From NCBI GenBank assembly GCA_900074885.1, contig FJUW01000106.1, forward strand, positions 1-58,275: a stretch of 58,275 nucleotides of DNA. The letters run 5' to 3'. The notes beneath the pieces were generated by a model. That model saw only the letters and a list, made by a program, of their open reading frames with translations, searched no databases and was not told the DNA's origin. Positions within the stretch are counted from its first letter, which is position 1, and every line of letters starts with the position of its first letter. A program made the position numbers and the translations under genes. This document shows positions 1-10,253 of the stretch, piece by piece. This DNA comes from Rhynchosporium graminicola (Eukaryota; Ascomycota; Leotiomycetes; Helotiales; Ploettnerulaceae).

Positions 1-1941
1 GTAGCTACTACGCGAAGACTAAATCGATCTAGTACTACTTATAAGTAACCTCCGGAATAGCTCCGACTCTATAGATAACTTTAAGCTTATTAACGCCTTA
101 GAAGTCGCCGACCTATCGCTAGTCTTTTCTATAGTATAATAAGTACTTAACGCTAATCGCACTACGCTATTACTCTAAGCTTTACGGAAATAAGCTCTCT
201 CTACTACTCCTAGAAAACTAACTATAGAAAAAGATCTTCTACTCTATAAAGGAAGACTAATCGTACTTAACGTCTTATACTTTTACACGCTACTTATACG
301 CGAAGTATACAAACGATTAGAGACTACCTATCTAAGTGCAAAGAAGACCTTATAACTACTAGTATTATAATACTAGTAGTACGGAATCGCTTTAACTATT
401 AACTAGTACTACCGTAACTATTATACTTACCGACGAATTCAAGTGCTACGTGATAAGAAACCGGGCCTCCTCTAACCTCTACCTGTACTATCACGTCTAT
501 AGGAGCATATTATAGTCGACTACTATAGCTTTAACTGCGATAAACACGGCTACGATAACGTTCTCGTATTTATCGACCGTTTCAGTAAATAAGTAATTAG
601 TATTCTATACTAAAAGACTTCCGATACGCGCGACCTTATAAAGCTTTACTTATACTACGTATACAACTATTTCAGAGCTCTATTAATAATTACCTCTAAT
701 AGAGGGCCTTAATTCGTTTCCCGTTTTTAGACTATAGTTATTATAATTCTTAGCACTAAAAGATAGCTTTCTGCAGCAGACTACCTGCAAATAGATAGCT
801 AAACAGAGATCTATAACTAATATCTCTAACGTAGATTACGACCTTTTATCTCTTACTATTAAGACGACTAGTCGGAATTCTTACTTATTATAGACTACGC
901 CTAGATAACTCTCTCTTAAAAATCCCTTAGAGGTCTCTTACTCTTTGAAGTTATTTATAGATATATACCACGCATTAATTAGAATTAGAAAGACTTACCT
1001 GAATCTACTAAACATACTAATAAGTTAAATACTTAGTAAGCTCTAGATTACGCTAATCGCTTACGCGACGCTTAGACTACTACTTAATCTAGCCTCTAAT
1101 GTGCATAAGCTAAGATATCCTAATCCTATAATCGCTCACGCTATAAAGTCGACTTCACTACAGACGACCTTATCTGACTAGATATGCGCTACTTTACGAG
1201 TACTCGACCTAGCAAAAAACTCGACTTCCTGACTAATAGACCTTTCCGTATAATTGAAAAGGTCGGAAGCTCTTATCGCCTAGAGCTCCCTGCTAGTATA
1301 AAAGTATATAACGTATTCCCTGCTGCTAAGCTACGGAAGTATCTAAACGACCTCTTGCTAGGATAAACCTCACTACTGCTACTACCTATTAATATTACTA
1401 GTAATAATAAATAGGAGATCGAAGACATACTTACGTGCCGCAAGTAGCGTAATAGCCTCTTATACCGAGTTTCCTAGTTAAATCAAGACGTCGATCTCAT
1501 ATAGTATAACGCTATAAATATTAAATACGCTCCTGCTAAGCTATAATAATTCCACCTTAATAACCCGACGCAAGCTAGACCTCCTGCTAGACTACCTAAT
1601 TAGCTGAAAGCTTTCTACGATAGAATTAATAATTACGACTACCTTAATAGTAATAAGGAGATAGACTAACGCTCGAGGGCGAGCTTTTTTCGGAGGGGGG
1701 AGTAGTATAACGACTAGTCAGGTTTAGAGGTCTCTCCCTATTAGTGGAAACACTTACTACTAAGCGAGATTACACGAGTAGAGTTTAGGAGCCCCCTTTT
1801 CATATATATACTTCTATTCTCTCTCTACTTCTTCACTCCTTAGTTATAGATTCTCAAGTGATTCTTACTACTTTATATTCATAGCAATATGAGGTCTTAT
1901 TACTCAGGTAGTTTTGAGACCTTTCTAGAGCAAGCGTCATA
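1..1941 (+). mobile_element. Gypsy-B retrotransposon, 3' part (integrase, chromodomain, 3' LTR), RIP-decayed
   Basis: This is the 3' end of a Ty3/Gypsy chromovirus. The only long open stretch (1184-1366) is the integrase C-terminal GPF/GPY-like segment (LTNRPFRIIEKVGSSYRLEL). It is followed by a stop-riddled chromodomain (about 1415-1670; readable as NSLLYRVSWLNQDVDLI if TAG is read as the original Trp or Gln codon). A purine-rich tract (GGAGGGGGGAG near 1692-1702) precedes the LTR at about 1703-1941. The same sequence recurs at about 20,200-22,139 and, inverted, at about 13,557-15,500. The copies I compared differ by C/T and G/A transitions. No copy can make protein. The 5' half lies outside the window. 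Confidence 0.9.
1703..1941 (+). repeat. Gypsy-B LTR, copy 1
   Basis: This is one of four copies of a roughly 237-bp LTR; the others are at 2279-2492, 13557-13794 (inverted) and 21902-22139. It directly follows the polypurine tract. It ends in GCAAGCGTCATA, which is GCAAGCGTCACA in two other copies, so the terminal CA has been changed by RIP. The exact first base is uncertain because the four copies differ there. Confidence 0.85.
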
Positions 1942-2277
1942 AGCATATAGCAATTACTAAGAACTATCCTCAGTTCCTAATATTCAATTGCTTAATAGCC
2001 CCCTCTTTCGACATGCTATAATCCCGCGTTCTAAGCTATCAGGTGATCAAAGTCGTCTATAGCTCTTATACTATAGTTATAATAGTCTGCGATTATAAGT
2101 ATATATAACTATACCTTAGGTTAACCTTTAAAAGGAACTCTCGAGGTCTTTGCTTTTAAGCTAGTCTCCTTTAGTCTCTTCCGAAGTCTTTTAGTCTTTA
2201 CCTTATAGCCTGAAAATAAGGTACTTATTATAATAATAAAGGCTTAATCTTTCCACCCTACTTAAGACACTAGACTA
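1942..2277. other. Unassigned 336-bp stretch between two Gypsy-B LTRs
   Basis: I see no gene, and no match to the other repeats in the window. It is less TpA-saturated than its neighbours. It ends at a single N (2278), which is a scaffold join, so its adjacency to the next LTR may not be real. Confidence 0.5.
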
Positions 2278-2278
2278 N

Positions 2279-2492
2279 GAGGTCTCTCCCTATTAGTAGA
2301 AACACTTACTGCTAAGCGAGATTACACGAGTAGAGTTTAGGGGCCCCTTTTCATATATATACTTCTATTCTCTCTCTACTTCTTCACTCCTTAGTTGTAG
2401 ATTCTCAAGTGATTCTTACTACTTCATATTCATAGCAATATGAGGTCTTATTACCCAGGTAGTTTTGAGACCTTTCTAGAGCAAGCGTCACA
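2279..2492 (+). repeat. Gypsy-B LTR, copy 2, 5'-truncated at an N
   Basis: It is nearly identical to 1727-1941 but lacks the first 24 or so bases because it starts right after the single N at 2278. It ends in GCAAGCGTCACA, which keeps the unmutated terminal CA. The sequence that follows (2493-2666) belongs to Gypsy-A, so this LTR marks an insertion into Gypsy-A. Confidence 0.8.
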
Positions 2493-2666
2493 ATAACGAT
2501 AAGAATAGCTTATAACCTATTAAAGTCGATAAGCTATCGGGAAACTCTTAAGCTATAGAATAGTCTCCTCTTATAGTAAATACCTCGATTTATAGAAAGA
2601 CTTAAATACTAATTTCTATTCTCTTACTAGAGGGAACTAATTCTTAATTAATATTAAATTAGAAAG
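2493..2666 (+). mobile_element. Gypsy-A fragment just upstream of its protease
   Basis: Joining 2666 to 10,254 and counting the 5-bp duplication GAAAG once gives a continuous plus-strand reading that runs into a retroviral-type protease site (IYIDSGVNIF). The Copia element therefore inserted into the protease region of Gypsy-A. The upstream gag and 5' LTR of Gypsy-A are not recognisable in the window. Confidence 0.7.
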
Positions 2667-2844
2667 TATCGCAAGGTTACGTTGATCTTCAGAGTAAGGC
2701 ATAGAGTAGTTGAATGATATTAGTTGCATTGCAGTACTAATTACTATGGAGAGTCGACAGAAGATATTATCTAGGAATATCCGCACGGACTATGCACGTG
2801 ACTACAGTCACCTGATCTATGCTAAGACCTATATCCTCGCAATA
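2667..2844 (-). repeat. Copia 3' LTR (left copy)
   Basis: It matches 10076-10253 along its full 178 bases, with transition differences. A short purine tract (minus-strand AGAGGGGTA) lies directly inside it at about 2845-2853, as expected for the polypurine tract of a minus-strand element. Confidence 0.92.
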
Positions 2845-2891
2845 TACCCCTCTGTAGAGATACTATAAAGTCGGTAACTTCTATAGGTATA

Positions 2892-3077
2892 TGTCACGGG
2901 TAAGCAACGCGTACGCAAATGGTCAAGTGTAGTATTTAAGAAGTTCGATACAGGAGAGAGCAAGAATCTAACCGGAAGCCGCAAGAAAAGGTGCGCAGTA
3001 CTAAGGCTTAACCGAGCCTTAGTCAGCGAGTCGTGCTGGTAATACTAGTACTATAACCTAAGGGCTCGACCCTTATA
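2892..3077 (-). repeat. LTR of nested TRIM-like element (left)
   Basis: It is one of two 186-bp copies, the other being 4721-4906. It contains a perfect 9-bp stem with a 6-nt loop at 3000-3023 (ACTAAGGCT, TAACCG, AGCCTTAGT), followed by a second short dyad, AAGGGCTCGACCCTT. Both dyads persist in the other copy. Confidence 0.88.
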
Positions 3078-3504
3078 TTACTCCTCTCCTTCCGCCTGTT
3101 TCTCAGCGGAGACTAGTAATAAATAGTCGCAGAATCCTCCTGTAGTTAATAACTACGTTCTATTACTAAACGTTAAGCTAGCGCTCTACTCCTATTATCG
3201 CTTAATCCGGCTAGCCGATTTCCTTAACTCGCTCTCTCTTCTTTAACTATAATAGCTCGCGCTCCGGCTAGTTATCATCGCTCTCCTATCTATTCCTCTA
3301 GCGAGCTGATAATATCGACTCGCACTTAAGACTTAAGTAGTTCTACTATTACTATATAGCTTTAGCCTCCTTTCTTATAGTCTTACGCTATCTTTATAGT
3401 AGCTACCTTCTAGTAACTATCGCCTTCTTATTTAAGTAGAGTATACCTCTTTCTATCTCTAACCTTGCGTAGCTCTTCCTTAAACCTCCGGAGACTTACG
3501 TATA

Positions 3505-4215
3505 CGTAGCTATCTCTAGAGTAGTTCCTTATTATAGCCCTATTATTAACGTCTAGCGTTTCCTTCTGCTTCTAATATCGCGGAGCTTTCCTTAAGCTTC
3601 CGGAGGCTAGCGCCTACGTAGCTATCTACCCCCGGAGTAGTCTTTCGTTATAGCCCTTTTTATATTATCGTCTTCCGGTGTCTTTATAGCAGCTACTATT
3701 ATATAGCCGCCGCCTCCCTATTTAAGGTAGAGTAAACTTCCTTCCGCTTCTAATATCGCGGAGCCCTTCCTTCAGCGTCCGAAGACTAGCGCTTACGTAG
3801 CTGCCTCCGGAATAGTCTTTCGTTATAGCCCCTTTTATATTATCGTCTTCCGGTGTCTTTATAGCGGCTATTATTATATAGCTACCGCTTCCCTATTTAA
3901 AGTAGAGTAAACCTCCTTCCGCTTCTAATATCGCGGAGCCTTTCCTTTAGCGTCCGGAGACTAGCGCTTACGTAGCTACCTCCGGAATAGTCTTTTATTA
4001 TAGCCCTCTTTATATTATTATCTTTAAGCGTCTTCTATCTTCTATCTCTAGCTTACCGGAGTACTTCTTCAGAGTCCGGAGACTAGCGTATACGTAGCTA
4101 CCTCCGGAGTAGCTCTTCGTTATAGCTTACTTATACTATTATCTTCTGATATCTTTATAGCGGCTACTATTAAGTAGCTACTACCTCCCTATTTAAGGTA
4201 AAGTAAACCTCCTTC
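3505..4215. repeat. Degenerate minisatellite inside the TRIM-like element
   Basis: A core containing CGTAGCTACCTCCGGAATAG recurs with anchors near 3505, 3617, 3796, 3971 and 4093, giving spacings of about 112, 179, 175 and 122 bases. A second shared block, CTTCCGCTTCTAATATCGCGG, recurs near 3565, 3742 and 3917. The units are imperfect tandem copies with internal length variation. The repeats are directly adjacent and degenerate, without spacers of constant length, so this is not a CRISPR array. Confidence 0.8.
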
Positions 4216-4720
4216 CTTTATCTTAGATATCGTCGAAAGGTTCTTATTATCCGCGCGTTCTTAAGCGGCTACTAGCTAGCGATAATCGCTCCTTATATCT
4301 TTTAGGTATATATTCTACCTAAGCTATCGAATAGCTTCTATCGTCCGCTTATTTATAAGCGGTAACCGACTAATTATTACTACTTTCCTTATTTATTCGG
4401 GAGTAGCTTATACTTTAGGCTACTCCTTACTTTTCTACTCCTATAAAAAATTTTCAGTTACTTTTCCGCTCCTATCTTATAGGTTTAAGGGATAAATTAA
4501 GCGTACTCCGGCTTAAGAATAGCGGAATCTATCGAATCTTTATCTTTTCTCGCGTTCCTAGAGCTTTTCTCTAGGTATCGTTAGTATCGATTCGGCTTCC
4601 GTTACTCCTATACCTTTATTATCCTATTATTAATAATTTATCGAAGACTTCGTTCCTCGACTACGATTATCCGGACTCTAATATAAAGGCTATAGGAGCT
4701 AGTTATTTGATCGAACTTAA

Positions 4721-4906
4721 TATCACAGGTAAGTAACGTGTATATAGATAGTCAAGTATAGTATTTAAGAAGTTCGATATAGGAGAGAGCAAGAATCTAA
4801 CCGGAAGCCGCAAGAAAAGGTGCGCAGTACTAAGGCTTAACCGAGCCTTAGTTAGCGAGTCGTACTAGTAATACTAGCACCATAACCCAAGGGCTCGACC
4901 CTTATA
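4721..4906 (-). repeat. LTR of nested TRIM-like element (right)
   Basis: This is the partner of 2892-3077. The differences I see are C/T or G/A (for example TATCACAG against TGTCACGG at the start). The 9-bp stem-loop is preserved at 4829-4852. Confidence 0.88.
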
Positions 4907-7900
4907 GTATAAGTGATCTAATTTCTTCTGTAATTATTTAATTATACTATCGTATACGTACGTATAGTAATACCCCTGGAGACTAGCACTATGCCTCGAT
5001 ATCACGTAAACTGAATGAACTATAGGTTCTGTAATTCCTTTAAGATAAGTTAGCCTTTTAATTAATATCTATACCTCTTATTCTAAGTGTAAAACAGTTA
5101 TATTCAGTATTGCTATAAAGGCCTTAAGGTCTTATAGGCTAAGTGGTTTAGTGAAACCGTCTGCCGCGTTCTCTTTTAAGGGTATATACTAAGGGTCTAA
5201 ATAACCTCTAGCGACTTCCTAGCGAAAGTAATAGAATTTAATATCGATATGCTTAGTACGCTAGTATAATTCAGGGTTCTCTAATAGAGATAAAGCTCCC
5301 TGATTATCGTACTATATCTCTATACTCCTAGAGTCTGGCTTATTATAGCCTAGCTCCTTCAGTACTTAGCGTATCTATGATACTTCTCTAGTAAAGGCGC
5401 ATATAGCTATATACTCTGCTTCCGTAGAGGTAAGAGCTATAGTAGTCTATCGCTTTGAAATAGCTGAGAAAACACCTCCTGCAAGGAAGAAACAGACTCC
5501 GGTATATAACACTTTATTAATTCGGTTACCGGCCTAATTAGAGTTATAGAAACCTCTTAATTTCATCTTCTCTCTATTAGTAACGTCTCCTCTGTAAGTC
5601 GTAGCGTAGTACTTCGTATCTTATAGGTACGTAAGTACTCTCTTAGCGCTCGCAAGGTATTAAGGTGATGGATTTATCAGAAATTATAATAGTATAGAGT
5701 AGTAGTATAGTATATCCCAGCGAGTATAAGCTAGGTACTATAAACTACCGTAAAGCTATTAATATAGCTTAATTTCTTATAGAGTAGCTACTCTCTTGAA
5801 TTTGACTATAGAAACCTCTGAACTAGTAGTAAAGGGCGTATTAGCGCTCTTACAATTAGTTATTCTAAATCGATCTAATATCTTATCGATATACGCATCT
5901 TAATAAAGAGAAATCGTCTTCTTCTCTCTATCACGTATAATTCTAACGCTAAAGAAGTATTTAGCTAGTCTAGCTAGTAGAATATCGAATATAGTGAGAA
6001 TCTTCTTCTTAAGCTCTTTAAGAGCTATTCCAGCCTTTAAGATAACTAGAAAATCGTCGATATAGGTAATGATAATTATTCTAGTTTCTCGGTTAATATA
6101 TACGCAATTATCAGTCTCTAAGAGTATAAAATAGATAATACCGAACTCCTTGCGTAAGATCTCTTACTAGAGACGTAGAGACTGCTTCAGGCTATACAGA
6201 GCCTTTAGTAAGAGTATATATTCGTCGTCTATGAGTCTACGCCTAAATTATCTATAAAATAGCGGTAATTTAACGTATATCTAGGTATCGGCTTCACTAT
6301 ATAAGAATACTATTACTATATCAAACTATTCGACTTCTAAGTCGTACTCCGCCGCAACTACTAAGCCTATCTTCTAAGTAGAAGATTTGCAGACTCTAGT
6401 ATACGTCTGATCGTAATCGTAACTAAATCGTTACGTATAACCTTAGACTATAAATCTGACCTTATATTTATCGATTATACTATCTATATCTCTCTTAGTC
6501 TTAAAAACTAGACGAGAACCTAGTACTCTGCACCCTTTTAGTATATCAGAGCGACTTATAGTCTTCTAAGTCGACTTCTCTTCAAGAGATCGATACTCCT
6601 TAATTATAGCCTTCTTCTATTCTGGCTAATTAGCTCTCTTTATAGCCTGATCTAAAGTAATCGGATTATCTAAGAATAGAGACTCTTCTTAAGCCGTATA
6701 AAAGGCGAGTTGATACTGACTAGTACTCTCTATCTCTTCTTCTAATAGAGAGATAATATGGGAGTAGTTATTATTTGGTTCCGGGGTTGCCTTAGGCGTC
6801 GAATTTAGAGTCGGATTCGGATTATTATAGCTAGAGCGTATAGCCCTAGGAACGTACTCCGGCATATAGTTCTTAGATCTAGAAGGCTTACCACGCTTCT
6901 TTTATATAGTAATTTGCTCCGGAATATCGACCTCTAGTACTAGAACTTCGTCCTTAACTATAGATTCGGCATCTATACTACTATCGACTTCTTCTTCCGA
7001 GACTATACCTGTATCAGGAGTAGTAGCAGTGACTTCGACGTCTTGATTTTGACTCAAAGTATTACTAGTATTACCCCTAGTTCAAGGCACTATTATAGCG
7101 TCTTCTTCGTGAGGTTCTGTAACTAAACCGTCTTTATTAAATCGTAGATAAGAGGTACGAACTACCTTTCTATTAACTAGGTATCTATAGATATTATAAC
7201 CTTCAAATCCCACTAGAATACCCTTTTTAGCTCTAGGAGCTACCTTATAGCTCTAGACTCTCTTCTCCTTATTAATTAGTATAAAGACAGGATATCCTAA
7301 TATATAGAGATACTTAATAGAGGGAGTATAGTTCACCCCTAGCTTAATATCGTCCCAGAAGTACTCAAAAGGAGTCTTCCCTTCTACCTTAGAGGTAGAA
7401 GTAAGGTTAGCGATATATATAAGCGAGTAGAATCTCCGGCTATATATAGTCAGGTATATTCTGATCTACTATAACTATACGTACCTTCTCGATAATCGTA
7501 TATATAGAGCGTTTAGCTCTTTCATCTTACCCTAGAGTATATAGAGTAGACTCCTCTAGTAGCATTCTAAGGTAGTCGGTAAGCTCTTTCATCTAAGAGG
7601 GAGAGTACTCCTTACTCTTATTATATCTCTATACCTTAATTTTATAGTAATACTATATTTCGGCCAACTTAATTAGCTTTTGATTAGCTAGGTATATATC
7701 TGACTTCTTAGCGTAAGTAAAAGCCTACTTTCCAGTCGAATAAGCGCATAAGAAGATAGAGGCGTAAGAGTAATTATTCAGACCCTTAGGTTTAAGGTAT
7801 ATCATATCTATATAGATTTCATCTATCGATCTAGTAGGTCGGGCACGTGCCGACACCTTATTAACCTTCCGAATAAGTCGGCCTTTCTCATATAGTACGT

Positions 7901-10061
7901 AAAGACAAGTTCTACTAGTCTTGAGCTCTATAAACTTTATACTAATAACTATAGATTAAGTGCGATATACTACGTTAAAGCTAGCGTGATATATACGTCT
8001 ATACTGAAGCTCTATATCGACTGTAGCTTGCTCTACTGCTGCAGGTAAGCTTAAACCCGGAAGGCTAGTATACCCCACGCCGGAGGTTATCTCTTCTTTA
8101 ATGATAAATAGATCCTTATTAATTATATAGATCTCCTTCTCCTGAGATATATAGAGAATAGAACTGCGTAAATAACCTCCTAATTTATTCAATTTAGAAC
8201 CGGAGTATAGGTAGACTGGAGACTGCGGAATATATAGTGTATTATAGCACTCTAATATACGTACTATACCGTCGGTCTTTATCGCCTTAATCGTATAACT
8301 TCTAATCCCAGTAGGGTATAATAGCTTATTAACAGTAAGCATATACTATAAATCGTCTCTTAGCGTATATAAGATAAACTTAGAAAGGTCATTAGATATA
8401 TGCTCTATAGCGCCGGTGTCGAAGAGCTATTATAACTTATTATAGTAAGAGAATATAGCTATAGAAGCTGTAATAGTAGGGAAACATAGTAAAAGGGCTA
8501 CGCTAAAGATACTACTATCATCGGAATCGTTATTCTTCTTCTTTCTACTACTAGTTTTCTTCTTATTAGTCTTATTAGTCTTACTCTCTTCCTCCTTCTT
8601 CTTTAGCTATTCGGCATACGAGATCCACTTCTTTCTAGACTTCTCCTTAAACTCCTTCTTCTTCTGCTTATTAATAATAAAATAGTTCTCTAGAGTATAC
8701 TTTAGCGACGTCTATTTACAGTGCTTATAAGTCGGCTTAGTATCCTTGCTAGCCGGCTTAGTAGCTCCTCCGCCGCTTCCTTTCTTAGGTATAGACTTAT
8801 TGCTATATAGAGCTTGACCTGCTATCTTTCCAGTAGAGTCACTCGCTCTTGCCTCGTTAGTAATATCTTCGATTAAACTAACTAAAGTTACTCCTGATTT
8901 AGCCTTCTTAGTCGTATCTAGATTATTACTAGAAGAAACTCTTAAGAGAGAACGTTATCTTTCAGCTTATATAAGCTACTTCTCTGAAACTATAGTAATA
9001 AATATAATTAGATACTATACTAGAGGTAAAGCTATTATCAAAGTCTCTAATTTGATAATTAAGAGCTTAAAAGTAATAATAAACTTCTCTAGGGAGTTGA
9101 AATCGTTATACTAGAGCTTAACGTAATCTTATATAGCGTTATATACTAGTATATTACTACCTCCTTCGTACTACGCCTATAAGGCCTCCTATATATCTAA
9201 TATAGTAGTTTTACTAGTTATATACGCGAGAGGTCCGGCCTTATAATTTAACGTAATTACTAGCTTTATTTAACTCTCTCTAGACTCCTAATCTTACTAC
9301 TTCTTAAGGGCTTTATTATCGACCTCGTTGTCCTATTCGTCTACCTCTTTAGGCACGTAGTCACGCGATTTAATATTAAGAAACTTACTAATTCTATTAG
9401 TTTTAGTAATATTTAGTATCTTATCTCTCTATTCCGTATAGTTCTCTCCTCCCTTGAGCTTATAGCTCTCTGCTAAGTTCAAAGATATAGAGCTACTTAT
9501 CTTCTTACGTTTATATAGCTCTTCTAGCGTAGTCGCAGTAATAAGTTCCGATTCCGGGTCTTCCGGATCCTCTAGATAGTCCTAGGACGTCGATTTAGCG
9601 TCTATAGGGAGTAAATCGGGTATATTTTAAGTCCTAGGGACTTAAGTAGGTTCCGGCGCTAGCGCGGAAGACTCTGCACCTCGAGATACGATAATTTCGG
9701 AATCGTCGACTTTAACTACTATACGAGTACGAGTATTAAGTACTATACGACTTGTATATAGGGTTGAATACTCTAAAGACTCTTCAATAGAGCTAGAGTT
9801 ATCGGAGTATACTTCTTCGACTTCTTCTAATAATAGTAGCATAAGTACGACAGCTAAAGAACTCTCTCCACTAGCACTCTGCGCGACTGTATTTGCTATA
9901 GAAAGACGCGCTAGTTTAACTGACTATACGCGTATACTATACCTTAATCGGAAGCTCGTAACTTAGATCTCTACCCTTTTAGTACTAAGAAACAGTTCGA
10001 CGCTTACTATTAAGAATCATAGTACTACTGCTTCTTTGAGTACTACTCTACTTCTGGCTAT

Positions 10062-10075
10062 CAGGGCTCATAACC
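10062..10075 (-). other. Copia primer-binding site, complementary to the anticodon arm of initiator tRNA-Met
   Basis: The 14 bases directly inside the 5' LTR read CAGGGCTCATAACC on the plus strand. That is the anticodon arm of fungal initiator tRNA-Met with its CAU anticodon. The minus-strand element RNA therefore carries the complement GGTTATGAGCCCTG as its primer-binding site. Copia elements are known to prime from a half molecule of initiator tRNA-Met cut in the anticodon loop; the position and sequence here fit that mechanism. The site has escaped visible mutation. Confidence 0.85.
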
Positions 10076-10253
10076 TATCGCAAGGTTACGTTGATCTTCA
10101 GAGTAAGATATAGAGTAGTTAAATGATATTAGTTATATTACAGTACTAATTACTATAGAGAGTCGACAGAAGATATTATCTAGGAATATCCGCACGGACC
10201 ATGCACGTGACTACAGTCACCTGATCCATGCCAAGACCCATATCCTCGCAACA
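10076..10253 (-). repeat. Copia 5' LTR (right copy)
   Basis: It is 178 bp long, begins on the minus strand with TGTTGCGAGG and is followed by the duplicated target GAAAG. It keeps more unmutated CA and TG dinucleotides than the left copy. Confidence 0.92.

Larger units (their letters stand above)
2892..4906 (-). mobile_element. Nested non-autonomous LTR element (TRIM-like), 2015 bp
   Basis: Two 186-bp direct repeats (2892-3077 and 4721-4906) bound a 1.64-kb interior with no recognisable gag, protease, RT or integrase. A perfect 5-bp target duplication, GTATA, flanks it (2887-2891 and 4907-4911). The LTR ends read TGTCAC and CCTTATA in plus orientation; the original TG/CA termini were probably altered by RIP. 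A polypurine tract abuts the left LTR on the minus strand (GGCGGAAGGAGAGGAG, at 3080-3095), so the element is minus-oriented. I found no convincing tRNA-complementary primer site next to the right LTR. The interior is largely a minisatellite. It must have moved using enzymes from another element. Which family it parasitises is unknown. Confidence 0.85.
2667..10253 (-). mobile_element. Ty1/Copia LTR retrotransposon, full length, RIP-decayed, carrying a nested element
   Basis: This is a complete Copia element on the minus strand. It has 178-bp LTRs at 2667-2844 and 10076-10253 and a perfect 5-bp target duplication, GAAAG (2662-2666 and 10254-10258). Reading leftward from the 5' LTR come a gag-like open stretch (9842-9642), a pre-integrase/integrase region (open stretch 8342-7956), reverse transcriptase with the Copia box YIDDFLV near 6030-6070, and an RNase H end with TTIALTSTEAEYIAICA near 5400-5450. 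Stops interrupt every domain. Subtracting the nested 2-kb insertion leaves about 5.57 kb, normal for Copia. The LTR termini form inverted TGTTGCGAGG and CCTTGCGACA ends, with CA mutated to TA. Confidence 0.93.

Noticed and set aside
3505..4215. Repeat array as a CRISPR
   Set aside because: Repeat units are long, degenerate and directly adjacent, spacings vary, the host is eukaryotic, and the array lies inside an LTR element.
7956..8342. 128-codon open frame as an independent cellular gene
   Set aside because: It lies in frame and in order within the Copia pre-integrase/integrase region and is bounded by RIP stops. It is a surviving fragment of the transposon protein.
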